From Ignavibacteria bacterium (lineage in GTDB: Bacteria > Bacteroidota > Ignavibacteria > Tepidaquicellales > Tepidaquicellaceae), in the NCBI GenBank assembly GCA_026417495.1, contig JAOADD010000023.1, forward strand, positions 1-64,000: a stretch of DNA of 64,000 nucleotides, written 5' to 3'. Below the pieces are notes generated by a model, which saw nothing but the letters and a program-made list of their open reading frames with translations, was not told the DNA's origin and made no database searches. Both the position numbers and the translations under genes were made by a program. Below, in pieces: positions 18,318 to 28,238 of this stretch; within the stretch, counting starts at the first letter, position 1; each line of letters starts with the position of its first letter.

Positions 18318-20111
18318 ATGAAAAAGATTATTTTTATTTTTTCAGTTTTATTATTTACTAATCTTGCAATATCACAAACCAACTCAGTAGTTCTTAAAGA
18401 TGGTACTGGTACAATAATAAGCCAGCATAATACAATTCAATCTGCTTATGATGCAATACCTTCCACTGTGACGCAATCGTATACAATTGAAATTCTTTCT
18501 GACTATAATGGCTCCCTTGAAGTTTTTCCAATTACTTTTGGTGCAAAATCTGGAACTAGTGCAACAAATAGAATTACTCTAAGGCCTGCTCTTGGAAATT
18601 CTGGGGAAGTTATTTCGGGTAATTCCACATCTGGTATTTTAGTATTAAGTGACGCAGATTTTATTATCATAGATGGTAGACCAGGTGGAGTTGGAAATGC
18701 TCCTGATCTGAAAATTGAAAACCTTGCAACAACAGGGACTAATTCAAATACCATTGCTCTTACCAATGGAGCTACCAATAACATTATAAGATTTGTTCAT
18801 GCAGTGAACAACACTCAAAATACTGCAGGTCCGAGAACTATTGTTCTATTAACTTCTACAACTGTTGGTAATTCAAATAACATTATAACTCGTTGCAAAA
18901 TTGAAGGTGGAAGAAGTGGAGTTGGTATTGCGGGTTCAACTACTATCCCAAATGATAGTAACACAATTTCCAACTGTGAAATATTTAATTGGGGTTATGC
19001 AGGTGTATGGTTAGTTTCTGGTGCAATGAATACAAATATTGATTCCTGCAAAATTTACCAAACTGTTGGTGTTAATAATACTATAGTTTCTGGAATTATT
19101 ATGTCAACAATGTCAGGTGCTACTTATAATATAAGAAAAAATTGGATTTATGACTTACAATCTACATCTACATCTACATCTACTGTAATCAGAGGAATTT
19201 ATGCTGCTTCCCCTAATGCAGGTTCTATTTTTAATGTACAGAACAACATGGTGTCAAATACTCTCGATAACTTAAATGTACAAACTGTCACTGGTATTGA
19301 ATTTCTTGGTTCTAATGCTTATACCGCCAACATTTATTACAACACAATCCGTATTGGTGGCAATCATACAGGAGGAACTTCTGGAGCTACAACCTCTGCG
19401 GGTATAAGGATAGGTGCTTCTGCTTTAACACTTAATATGAAAAATAACATTTGCATTAATTACAGAACAGGTGGTAATGTAAATCATATTGGTTTTGCAC
19501 TGGTTTCAACAACAGGAACTCTCAATATTGATTACAATTGTTACTATGCGAATGGTACAAATAGTTTCCATGCTTACTGGGGAACAACTGGTTACAATAA
19601 TCTTTCAGATTACAAAGCTGCTGCAAGTCCAAATGAACAAAACACGGTGTTTAACAATGTAACCTTGGTTTCTGCAACGAATCTCCATTTAACAGGAGCT
19701 TCAGTTGGTGATACAAATCTGAAAGGTACCCCGATTGCTGGTATAACTACAGACTTTGATAATGATTTAAGACACCCAATCGCACCTTATAAAGGAGCTG
19801 ATGAAGTGAACATTCCTTTGTTCCATAAGAAGAATGAAACCTCGTCTTTTAATTACAATTTGTATCAAAATTATCCAAATCCATTTAACCCGACCACTGC
19901 AATTAAATTCTCACTTGCTAAAGGTGGTTTGGTTACATTGAAAGTCTATGATGTATTAGGTAGAGAAGTTGCTGAGCTTTTAAATAATAATCTTAATGCA
20001 GGTGAACATAATATCGTTTTTAATGCTTTTGATTTACCATCTGGAATCTATTTCTATAGACTAGTTGCAGGAACTTTCTCACAAACAAAGCAAATGATTC
20101 TACTTAAATAA
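18318..20111 (+). CDS. Secreted right-handed beta-helix protein with T9SS sorting domain
   Basis: Secreted protein of 597 residues. Signal peptide MKKIIFIFSVLLFTNLAISQ, then a region of short repeated strands rich in N, T, S and I (about residues 90-470: NTIALTNGATNNIIRF, NNIITRCKIEGGRSG, NTISNCEIFNWG), typical of parallel beta-helix proteins. The C-terminal type IX sorting domain (about 510-597) carries NYPNPFNPTTAIKF and SGIYFYRL. No catalytic motif is recognised; beta-helix folds in this group include polysaccharide lyases, but also adhesins. It contains an in-frame TCTACA microsatellite and is followed by a terminator. Confidence 0.85.
   Translation: MKKIIFIFSVLLFTNLAISQTNSVVLKDGTGTIISQHNTIQSAYDAIPSTVTQSYTIEILSDYNGSLEVFPITFGAKSGTSATNRITLRPALGNSGEVISGNSTSGILVLSDADFIIIDGRPGGVGNAPDLKIENLATTGTNSNTIALTNGATNNIIRFVHAVNNTQNTAGPRTIVLLTSTTVGNSNNIITRCKIEGGRSGVGIAGSTTIPNDSNTISNCEIFNWGYAGVWLVSGAMNTNIDSCKIYQTVGVNNTIVSGIIMSTMSGATYNIRKNWIYDLQSTSTSTSTVIRGIYAASPNAGSIFNVQNNMVSNTLDNLNVQTVTGIEFLGSNAYTANIYYNTIRIGGNHTGGTSGATTSAGIRIGASALTLNMKNNICINYRTGGNVNHIGFALVSTTGTLNIDYNCYYANGTNSFHAYWGTTGYNNLSDYKAAASPNEQNTVFNNVTLVSATNLHLTGASVGDTNLKGTPIAGITTDFDNDLRHPIAPYKGADEVNIPLFHKKNETSSFNYNLYQNYPNPFNPTTAIKFSLAKGGLVTLKVYDVLGREVAELLNNNLNAGEHNIVFNAFDLPSGIYFYRLVAGTFSQTKQMILLK
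19161..19183 (+). repeat. Hexanucleotide TCTACA tandem repeat
   Basis: Nearly four copies of TCTACA inside the beta-helix gene, encoding a Ser-Thr run. A 6-bp unit keeps the frame, so slippage would change length by two residues and not switch the gene off. Confidence 0.8.
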
Positions 20112-20140
20112 TAAACTAATACTATTTGTAGATAATTTAG

Positions 20141-20166
20141 GGGCTGAGTTTTTCAGCCCTTTTATT
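20141..20166 (+). terminator. Intrinsic terminator after the beta-helix gene
   Basis: GGGCTGA (20141-20147) pairs with TCAGCCC (20153-20159) around a 5-base loop. A T-rich tract starts at 20160. It lies 30 bases after the stop codon. Confidence 0.88.
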
Positions 20167-20246
20167 TTTTCTTTCTAACTTTCTGTTAATTAATTTTATT
20201 TTTAGTTTTGTAAAATTTTTTATTGTTTTTGTCTATTATAAAGCAA

Positions 20247-21134
20247 ATGAAAAGATTAATTCACATCTTTATAATTATAAATTTTGCTTTATTAAATATA
20301 AACTTTTCATTTTCTCAATACGAAAAAGTTCAATCGGATAGATACGCCATCTCTATTAATTATACACCAGTATTTAGTATTCCAGACCTATACTCTATTT
20401 TTGGTGGAGAAGATGGTTCCACTTTGAAGCTAGATTCTCGTGGTGTTACTTATGGTTTCGAATATGTTGCATTTCCAAATACAATTTTTGAAATTAAAGA
20501 TGCATTTAGAATAAAGAACTCAATTATTTACAAGGTAATTTCGGAAAACTCTCCTTACAAAACTTCTAATTATTATATTGATTCTCGTTTTGTAAAAACG
20601 ACGAATAAGAAACCTGATATTCTCAAAAAAGATTCATTAAATAAAGAAATAATTATTGAAAGGTTAAAATCAAGAGTTGGTACTCCTTATCTTTTTGGAG
20701 GAATATTTGCTTTTGGTTTTCCTGAACTGCTTGAATTCTATCCTCCCGCAGATGAGCTTTCCGATGAAATAAAACAAAAGTGGACTCTTACAGGTGTCGA
20801 TTGTTCTGGGTTGCTGTATGATGTTACCGAAAGATTTACACCTCGTAGTTCTAAAGAATTATTGCAATTTGGTGATTCGGTAGATATTGAAGGTAAAGAC
20901 CTTGATGAGATAATTAATTTATTAAGACCACTTGATATTATAGGATATGTAGGACATACTTTCTATGTTTTAGACAATAATTATATTGTGGAGTCTTCTC
21001 CAAATAGAGGAGTACATTTAGTTGAAATTGAAAAACGGCTAAGGTGGTTATTAAAAGAGAGAATTCCTGTTAATAGTTTAAATTCCTGCCCCGAAAATTC
21101 AAAATGCTTCGTTATTCGCCGTTGGTTTAAATAA
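20247..21134 (+). CDS. Secreted NlpC/P60 family hydrolase
   Basis: Predicted periplasmic or surface cysteine peptidase of the NlpC/P60 family, which usually cuts peptidoglycan stem peptides. The 295-residue product has signal peptide MKRLIHIFIIINFALLNINFSFSQ. A divergent N-terminal part that may hold SH3-like folds is followed by the C-terminal catalytic domain (about 140-290). Cys186 lies in GVDCSGLLYD and His237 in VGHTFYV; the segment RSSKELLQFGD sits between. The reading frame is open to a TTG at 20223, but the ATG at 20247 gives the clean signal peptide. The domain carries an unusual insert (about residues 160-180) before the catalytic Cys. Single gene. Confidence 0.82.
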   Translation: MKRLIHIFIIINFALLNINFSFSQYEKVQSDRYAISINYTPVFSIPDLYSIFGGEDGSTLKLDSRGVTYGFEYVAFPNTIFEIKDAFRIKNSIIYKVISENSPYKTSNYYIDSRFVKTTNKKPDILKKDSLNKEIIIERLKSRVGTPYLFGGIFAFGFPELLEFYPPADELSDEIKQKWTLTGVDCSGLLYDVTERFTPRSSKELLQFGDSVDIEGKDLDEIINLLRPLDIIGYVGHTFYVLDNNYIVESSPNRGVHLVEIEKRLRWLLKERIPVNSLNSCPENSKCFVIRRWFK

Positions 21135-21265
21135 ATTGTTTTGATTTGTATTAAGTTTTGCAAATTAATAAACTTAAGTTTAATTTCTGAAGCAGATATA
21201 AATTAAAATGTATTGATTAATTTGTTTTCTTAAATTAACTTGCTTAACTAAAAAATATAATAAAT

Positions 21266-23974
21266 GTGAAGAGAACTGTTAAGTATTATCAGGCAATTTT
21301 AGAAAGAATAATAAGTGGCATAGCATTATTTAAAGTTATAAGAGATGAAAAAAACAATGTTATTGATTTTATAATTCTTGATGCGAATAAAGCATTTGAA
21401 GAAATTACAGGTTTTAAAAGAGATATAGTTTTAGGCAGAAAAGCTTCAGAATCAATACCTAATTTTGAAAAAAGAATTAAGAGATGGTTGACTTTACCTC
21501 CTGTCGAATGTGATGATTATAGAAAAACTTTTGAATATAACTCTCTTAGTACGAATAAATGGTTTAGAATTAATGTTTTTTATTTAGACAAGGAATATTT
21601 TATAACTGAATTTCAAGAAATTACAGATTTAGTAAACGCCAGAAAAGAAACGATAGAAAGGGAATCAAACTTCCGCGAATTTTTTGATAGCCCTGGAGTG
21701 CTAAGAGCGTTGTGCAAAATTAACAATAATGAAATTTATTTTTTAGAAGTTAACAAAGAACTTGCAAAATATTTTAATTTTACACAGGAAGAAATTAGAG
21801 GTAAATCTTTTTCAGATTTGAAAATCCCAGAGCGAATAAGGACTATCTGGTTAGAAAATTTTTCAAAAAGTGAAGAGCTAAAATCACCAGTTACTTTTGA
21901 GTATTTAAACTCAAAAAATCAATGGAGATATGCTGTTTCGCATTTTATAGGAAAGGATGATTTTGGACATTCTAAATTTTCTTTAGCAATTCAGGATATC
22001 ACAGATAAAAAAAATGCTGAGCAAGAACTAAGACTAAGTGAAGAAAAGTTCTCGAAAGCATTTTCTTCTTCACCATATGCTATATGTTTTACAAGATTTG
22101 ATGATGGAACAATTCTTGATGTTAATGAAGGTTTTCTAAAAATAACGGGTTATGAATATAACCAAATTATCGGGAAGACAACACTTGAATATGGAATATG
22201 GCTTGATCCGAAAGATAGGCAAGACCTAATTAAAGAATTAACTACTAAGGGGAGAGTAGTGCAAAGGGAATACAAATTTAAGGTAAAGTCAGGAAAAGTT
22301 TTAACAGGTTTATTATCAGCTGAGTTAATAAATATTAATGATGTTAAATGTATTATTTCTAGTGTGCTGGATATTACGGAAAGGAAAAATGCTGAAATTG
22401 CTTTGAAAGAAAGTGAGGAGAGATTCAGAAAGATTTTTGATGAAGCACCAGTTGGGATGGTTTTATTAGATAACAATTTCAATTATATTAGAGTTAATAA
22501 TGCTTTTTGTAGTATGGTTAGATATAATCAGGAAGAGTTACTTAATTTATCTTTCAGAAATATTGTTGATTTTGAATATATTCCAGTTGATGAAGAATAT
22601 TACAGAAAATTATTTTCAGGTGAGATATCAGTCTACAAAACTACAAAAAAGTACATTACAAAAGATAAGAATGTGTTTTGGGGTGAATCTTCTACTAGTT
22701 TAATAAGGGATACAGAGGGCAACCCAAGTCATTTGATAGAAATGATAGAAGATGTAACCCATAAAAGAACTATTGAACAAAACCTTGTGCTTGCTAAAGA
22801 GCGTGCCGAAGAGATGAATAGAATAAAGTCTAATTTCCTTGCCCAAATGAGTCATGAATTAAGAACACCTATGGTCGGAATAATTGGCTTTTCCGATATA
22901 CTTAAAGAAAACTTGAAAGAGAAACACCTAATTGAGTTTGCTGAAAAAATCAATAAAAGCTCAAAAAGATTACTTGATACTTTGAATCAACTACTTGATT
23001 TATCTATTATAGAAGCAAAGAAACTGAAAGTAAAATATTCTACCTTCAATGTTATCAAGGAAATTAAAGATGTTGTAACTTTTTTTGAGTCGTTTGCTAA
23101 AGAAAAAAATCTTGAATTAAAGTTTGAATCGGAATATGATGATTTATTAATATATTCTGATGTTGCTTTAATCAGGCAAATACTTAACAATCTTATTAAT
23201 AATTCAATTAAGTATACTAATCAAGGACATATTAAAGTTAAATTAACTTTAGAGGAAAAGGAAAAGAGAAAATTTGTTTGTATTACAGTTGAAGATACTG
23301 GAATTGGAATTCCCAAAGAGAAGCAGGATATTATTTGGGATTCATTCAGGCAAGTAAGTGAAGGGCACGGTAGAACTTTCGAAGGGGTTGGTTTGGGTTT
23401 GACCATTACAAAAAATTTAGTTAATACTCTTGATGGCGAAATTTATCTTAAAGAAAGTAATATTGATAAAGGTTCGGTTTTTGTTGTACTACTTCCATAT
23501 TTAAGTAAAAAAAATGTTACTGATATGGATAGTATTAGTGAAGATATATCAAAACAAAGTGAAGATATTTTACACAGTGGTTTTCCACTACCTGATGTTT
23601 TATATGTTGAAGATGATAGAGAAGCTGTTATTATCGTTAATAATTTTTTAAAAGGTATTTGCAATATAGATGTTGCAATAAATGCTGTTGATGGTATAAA
23701 TCAAGCAAAAATCAAAAAATATGATATTATTTTAATGGATATCAATTTCAGGACTGGGATGGATGGACTTCAAGCGGTTGAAGAAATTAGAAAAATTCCT
23801 TGGTATGAAAATGTTCCAATTGTTGCTGTTACAGCTTTTGCAATGGATAAAGATAAAAAGGAATTTTTAGAACGGGGATGTACTCACTATATATCAAAAC
23901 CATTTAGTAGAGATGAGTTTGTAACTTTTATCAGGAATATTATTCGGAATATCAAAACTAACATCCGTAATTGA
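21266..23974 (+). CDS. Cytoplasmic hybrid histidine kinase with four PAS domains and a receiver
   Basis: Hybrid sensor kinase of 902 residues without membrane segments or signal peptide, so the input is probably intracellular. Four PAS-type domains occupy about residues 8-125, 130-255, 263-378 and 385-505. HisKA follows with MSHELRTPMVGIIGFS and the phospho-accepting His530. The HATPase domain (NNLINNSIKYT, VEDTGIGIP, GVGLGLTITKNLV) is followed by a C-terminal receiver with VEDD, Asp825 in LMDINF and the KPF lysine. It starts at a GTG, since an upstream ATG runs into a stop at once. No DNA-binding output domain is fused and no response regulator gene is adjacent. Confidence 0.93.
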   Translation: MKRTVKYYQAILERIISGIALFKVIRDEKNNVIDFIILDANKAFEEITGFKRDIVLGRKASESIPNFEKRIKRWLTLPPVECDDYRKTFEYNSLSTNKWFRINVFYLDKEYFITEFQEITDLVNARKETIERESNFREFFDSPGVLRALCKINNNEIYFLEVNKELAKYFNFTQEEIRGKSFSDLKIPERIRTIWLENFSKSEELKSPVTFEYLNSKNQWRYAVSHFIGKDDFGHSKFSLAIQDITDKKNAEQELRLSEEKFSKAFSSSPYAICFTRFDDGTILDVNEGFLKITGYEYNQIIGKTTLEYGIWLDPKDRQDLIKELTTKGRVVQREYKFKVKSGKVLTGLLSAELININDVKCIISSVLDITERKNAEIALKESEERFRKIFDEAPVGMVLLDNNFNYIRVNNAFCSMVRYNQEELLNLSFRNIVDFEYIPVDEEYYRKLFSGEISVYKTTKKYITKDKNVFWGESSTSLIRDTEGNPSHLIEMIEDVTHKRTIEQNLVLAKERAEEMNRIKSNFLAQMSHELRTPMVGIIGFSDILKENLKEKHLIEFAEKINKSSKRLLDTLNQLLDLSIIEAKKLKVKYSTFNVIKEIKDVVTFFESFAKEKNLELKFESEYDDLLIYSDVALIRQILNNLINNSIKYTNQGHIKVKLTLEEKEKRKFVCITVEDTGIGIPKEKQDIIWDSFRQVSEGHGRTFEGVGLGLTITKNLVNTLDGEIYLKESNIDKGSVFVVLLPYLSKKNVTDMDSISEDISKQSEDILHSGFPLPDVLYVEDDREAVIIVNNFLKGICNIDVAINAVDGINQAKIKKYDIILMDINFRTGMDGLQAVEEIRKIPWYENVPIVAVTAFAMDKDKKEFLERGCTHYISKPFSRDEFVTFIRNIIRNIKTNIRN

Positions 23975-24129
23975 GTAAGTATCTCATATTGCAATAAATT
24001 AGTATCAAATTGAGATGAGTTTTGAAAAGAAAATTAAAATTTTAAACATTAAATAAACCAATATTAGGGAACAAAAATTGCATTGAGTTTTATGACGAAA
24101 CCTTAAACCATACCCTCATACCGAAGTTG

Positions 24130-24161
24130 AGCGAAGTTTTCAAATAAACTTCGCTTTTTTT
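24130..24161 (+). terminator. Intrinsic terminator between kinase and HEAT-cyclophilin genes
   Basis: AGCGAAGTTT (24130-24139) pairs perfectly with AAACTTCGCT (24146-24155) around a 6-base loop, and a T-tract follows to 24161. It would stop + transcription from the kinase gene, although it is about 155 bases after the stop. On the minus strand there is no U-tract. Confidence 0.85.
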
Positions 24162-26262
24162 ATTCTTTACTAAATAAAATATTTAATATAAAATCGTTTA
24201 TATATATTTTATCAACTACCTCCTGTCCTTCAATAACTTTTCCAAATAAAGTATATCTCCCATCGAGATGATAATGTGGTGAATGCATAATGAAGAACTG
24301 ACTCCCTTCAGTATCCTTTCCAGAAGAAGCCATCCCAACTGCACCTGTTTCGAATGATGTATTAAAAATTTCTGTGCGAATTGTATATTCTGGTCCTCCC
24401 CATCCTGTACCTGAAGGATCACCACCTTGTATTACAAAATTAGGAACTACTCTATGAAATATGGTTCCATTATAATACCCACTTTCTGCAAGTCTGATAA
24501 AATTAGCTACAGTAAAAGGTGTTTCATTCAATAATAATTCAATTTTAATTTCACCTTTAGTTGTTTGAATTGTTGCAAATCTTTTATTCGAGAGTGAATT
24601 AATGTAACTCCAATCATAAAATGTTCTTCTTGCTGATAAATAAGAGTACTCTTCTCCTGTAATCTTTTTCAAAGCTTCAGAAGATAGTTTTGCAATATCA
24701 TAATCATGGTAATACAAATTCTTTTTTAGAATTTCAGTTGCTTCTTTAATCTTCAAATTACCAAATTCCTCAATAAATAATTTCATAATCTCCTTATCCT
24801 TTGGGTATTCTAGATTGTTGTAATCGTATAGTAAAACAATTTGAGTTTCATCCGAGAATCTTTTAAATTTTTCATCTCTCAATGAATTTATACATAACTC
24901 AACTATTCTTGGATCTTTTGAATTTAAAAATTCAGTAAAAATCAATCTATATTCATTATAATCATCTTCCTCTATTCTATCAATTTGTGAATTCAACAAA
25001 TCAATGAAAGCATAATAAATATCTGCTAGTATTTTATCTTGAATAAATTCTTTAAATACCATTCCCAACTCGTCCACATATTTAGTTATATCTTTTGAGA
25101 TTTGCTCTTTTAATTTCCTATAATATTTGTATGAGTTGAAATTTTTAAATGATAAAATGATGTATGGTTTCAGAGCATAATTATTTGTTTCAGAAAGATA
25201 TTTAAAGAGAAAATTTTCAGCTTTATCTTTTTTAATTTTTGAATATGAAATTATTGCTTCACCGATTTCGTAATAATTTTTGGTTTCTCTGTCTTTCAAA
25301 TATGATTCTAATTCAATAAGAATATTTTTACTTACATTATTATCAGTTGCTTGCGAAAATATTTCTCCAATTTGTTTCAAAGCGGTTATCCTAACATTTA
25401 CATTTTCATCATTTTTTGCTTTTAATAATAGTGCTGCCATTTCTTCAGAAATGATATCCTTGCTTTTTTTGGAATAATTTTGCAAAGAATTTATTATATT
25501 AACTTTAACTCTCCAATCTTTTTCTTCTGAATAGTTTTTATAAATTTCCTTCAGGTTTTTTGAATTTCCAATATATCCAAGTGCTGAATATGCCCACATC
25601 CTTGTTAGTGGGCTTTTTGATATTAAAAAATTTTTTAGATCATCCTCTACAATATTTAGTAATTTTTCATCTCTTATTCTGAAAAATGCATAAGAAATAT
25701 TATTTTCAGTTATATCCCCAAAATCTGTAGATAGTATTTTCTTTAACCATTGAATGGCTTTCTCAGATTTTATATTCCTTATTGCAAATCTAGCAATTGA
25801 TAAAGCAATTGCACAATTAATTTCATCTTCATTAATACTTTGAGATGTTATTAAATTTAGTGATGTTTCATCACCAACTTTACCAAGAGAGTTAATAATT
25901 TCTTTTTTCACTCTTATATCGTTTTCTACTTCTAAAACATTCTCAAGGATTTTTTTTGAATTAAAACACTTAATTTGCCCAAGGGTAAATGCTGCTTGTT
26001 TTCTAACCTGAGGACTATAGTGATTAAATAGAATCCCTATGGTATTTACTGATGAACTATCCTCAATGTTAGCAAGTGCATTTAGAGCTCTGATAATAAT
26101 TTCTTCATTATCGGAACTCAGATAATTTAGAAGGATATTATTATCTCCGAGCGTTCTACTATCCTGTAAAATTAATATTCCCTTAATATTTTCATTGATA
26201 AATTGTGCGAAGATATTATTTAGGGTAATAGCAATGAAAAATAATGTAATGATTTTTTTCAT
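24160..26262 (-). CDS. Exported HEAT-repeat protein fused to a cyclophilin-type peptidyl-prolyl isomerase
   Basis: Fusion protein of 700 residues with signal peptide [20 protein letters not shown], so probably periplasmic or outer-membrane associated. Residues about 25-540 are alpha-solenoid HEAT-type repeats ([63 protein letters not shown]). The C-terminal 150 residues are a cyclophilin with [51 protein letters not shown] and [23 protein letters not shown]. The Arg of FHR and the QGGD block of the active site are intact. The solenoid could present clients to the isomerase. Single gene, divergent from the next. Confidence 0.93.
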   Translation of the reverse strand: MKKIITLFFIAITLNNIFAQFINENIKGILILQDSRTLGDNNILLNYLSSDNEEIIIRALNALANIEDSSSVNTIGILFNHYSPQVRKQAAFTLGQIKCFNSKKILENVLEVENDIRVKKEIINSLGKVGDETSLNLITSQSINEDEINCAIALSIARFAIRNIKSEKAIQWLKKILSTDFGDITENNISYAFFRIRDEKLLNIVEDDLKNFLISKSPLTRMWAYSALGYIGNSKNLKEIYKNYSEEKDWRVKVNIINSLQNYSKKSKDIISEEMAALLLKAKNDENVNVRITALKQIGEIFSQATDNNVSKNILIELESYLKDRETKNYYEIGEAIISYSKIKKDKAENFLFKYLSETNNYALKPYIILSFKNFNSYKYYRKLKEQISKDITKYVDELGMVFKEFIQDKILADIYYAFIDLLNSQIDRIEEDDYNEYRLIFTEFLNSKDPRIVELCINSLRDEKFKRFSDETQIVLLYDYNNLEYPKDKEIMKLFIEEFGNLKIKEATEILKKNLYYHDYDIAKLSSEALKKITGEEYSYLSARRTFYDWSYINSLSNKRFATIQTTKGEIKIELLLNETPFTVANFIRLAESGYYNGTIFHRVVPNFVIQGGDPSGTGWGGPEYTIRTEIFNTSFETGAVGMASSGKDTEGSQFFIMHSPHYHLDGRYTLFGKVIEGQEVVDKIYINDFILNILFSKE

Positions 26263-26347
26263 TTTAGATACAAATTATATAATATTTATTTTATTTAAAA
26301 ATTATATGTATTATTTTTAATTATCTATTAATTAAATAAAAACAACA

Positions 26348-28204
26348 ATGAAAAAAGTAATTTTTACAATCGTATTAATATTACTAACAGTAACTATTGC
26401 ATTTTCAGGGGATAGAATGATGCTTTTAGAATTCTTCACAAGTTCTACTTGTGGGCCCTGCGCTTCAAATAACCCTATTTTAACAGCTTTTGTTAATTCA
26501 AAAGATCCCGAAAGGTTAGCTGCTATTGCATATCATATGAACTGGCCCTCCCCTGGAAATGATCCAATGTATTTATATAATCCAAATGATAATAATGCTA
26601 GAAGGACATATTATAATGTAAACTCAATTCCACAATCATTTTTCGATGGTATTTATGGCATTAGTCCCCCATACTCTCAAAGTACTTTTCAATATTATTA
26701 TACAATGAGAGAAAATTTATTAAGCCCTGTTACAATATTACTTAAAGATAGCGTTCTTTCAGGTGATAGTATTTTAATAAGAGTTACTGTATATGGTGAA
26801 TCTTATTTATCCAATCCAAATGCTACTTTGCATATAGCTGTAATTGAAAATCATATTCACTATCAATATCCTCCAGGTACAAACGGTGAAACAGATTTCT
26901 ATTGGGTGATGAGAAGGATGTTCCCAAACGGTAATGGAAGTCCAATAACCTTGTTCCCTGGCACCTTGCAAACTGTTGAATATAGGTTCAAGAGAGATAC
27001 AATTTGGAATCAAAATCAAGTAAGTTATCTTGCATTTGTTCAAGCAGCAAATAAGGAAATTCTTGGTGCTGCAAAAAGAACAGTTAACTTTACTCTTTTA
27101 CCGTATCCAGCATACAGAGCAGTATTGCAGGGGCAAAGTGGTAGCGGAACATTTAGAGTAAGGGTTCCTCTTAAAGCAACGGGGTATAATATGCCACTTA
27201 CTTTTTCTGCTACGGTGTCGCCAAGTAATACAAATGTTACAGTAAATTTCCCGAACGGTAATACTCTTTCAAATTTGAATGATTCGTTACTTGTGCAAGT
27301 GAACTCTACTTCAGCTGCTCCTGCTGGTGTTTATCAAATTATTCTTACTGCTACAGATGCTAATAACAAGAGCCATAAAACAACAGTGTCTTACCTTATT
27401 AATAGAAATTATGTATTGGTTGGTACGAATCGTAATGGTGTGGTTCAATACAAAGTAGATGGGAATACATATACAACATATACTGTATTTGATTGGGAGG
27501 TTGGTTCATCTCATACATTACAGGCAATATCACCAATGAATTACACATCATATCAATATGTATTCCAAAATTGGAGTAATAATGGTGATACAACTCAAAC
27601 AATAACAGTAAATACGACAACAAACCAATATATAGCATACTATAAATTACAGTGGAAACTTCAAGCATCAACCAACCCAAGTGGAATTTTCCCACTAGTT
27701 AATATATCCAATGCTAATATGTATCATGATTCTGGAAGTGTTGTTACAGTCTCTATATCTCCATTACAGGTTCAGTTTAATAATAAGACGTATTACTTTA
27801 ATAGATGGGTTGGTGGGGGACAAGGATCATATAATGGAACAAATCCAACTTTTCAGGTAACTATGAATAACTTTATCAATCAGATTGCTATATTTGATAC
27901 AGTAAATATTTATGTCAAACAAATTAGTAGTGAAGTTCCTGCTAAGTATGAATTAATGCAAAATTATCCAAATCCATTTAATCCTTCAACAAAAATAAAA
28001 TTTGCTGTTCCTAAATCAGGAGTTGTTACCATAAAAGTATTTGACATTTTAGGTAGACAGGTTAATGTAGTTATGAACAATCATCTTGAGCCAGGTTACT
28101 ATGAAACAGAATTCGATGGTTCAGATTTACCAAGTGGAATCTACTTTTATAAACTTGAAGCGTTGGATTTTACTGAAATAAAATCTATGGTTTTACTCAA
28201 ATAA
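26348..28204 (+). CDS. Secreted thioredoxin-like (Omp28-type) protein with T9SS sorting domain
   Basis: Secreted protein of 618 residues. Signal peptide MKKVIFTIVLILLTVTIAFS is followed by a thioredoxin-fold segment MLLEFFTSSTCGPCASNNP with Cys35-Gly-Pro-Cys38 and, later, NSIPQSFFDG carrying the cis-Pro type motif. This layout matches Omp28-like proteins. The middle region is beta-rich and not recognised. The C-terminal type IX sorting domain (about 530-618) has NYPNPFNPSTKIKF and SGIYFYKL. The CxxC pair suggests a thiol-redox or disulfide role at the cell surface, not demonstrated. The next gene starts 28 bases downstream and may be co-transcribed. Confidence 0.85.
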   Translation: MKKVIFTIVLILLTVTIAFSGDRMMLLEFFTSSTCGPCASNNPILTAFVNSKDPERLAAIAYHMNWPSPGNDPMYLYNPNDNNARRTYYNVNSIPQSFFDGIYGISPPYSQSTFQYYYTMRENLLSPVTILLKDSVLSGDSILIRVTVYGESYLSNPNATLHIAVIENHIHYQYPPGTNGETDFYWVMRRMFPNGNGSPITLFPGTLQTVEYRFKRDTIWNQNQVSYLAFVQAANKEILGAAKRTVNFTLLPYPAYRAVLQGQSGSGTFRVRVPLKATGYNMPLTFSATVSPSNTNVTVNFPNGNTLSNLNDSLLVQVNSTSAAPAGVYQIILTATDANNKSHKTTVSYLINRNYVLVGTNRNGVVQYKVDGNTYTTYTVFDWEVGSSHTLQAISPMNYTSYQYVFQNWSNNGDTTQTITVNTTTNQYIAYYKLQWKLQASTNPSGIFPLVNISNANMYHDSGSVVTVSISPLQVQFNNKTYYFNRWVGGGQGSYNGTNPTFQVTMNNFINQIAIFDTVNIYVKQISSEVPAKYELMQNYPNPFNPSTKIKFAVPKSGVVTIKVFDILGRQVNVVMNNHLEPGYYETEFDGSDLPSGIYFYKLEALDFTEIKSMVLLK

Positions 28205-28238
28205 CTTATATCATTTTTAAAACTATTATTTTGTGATA

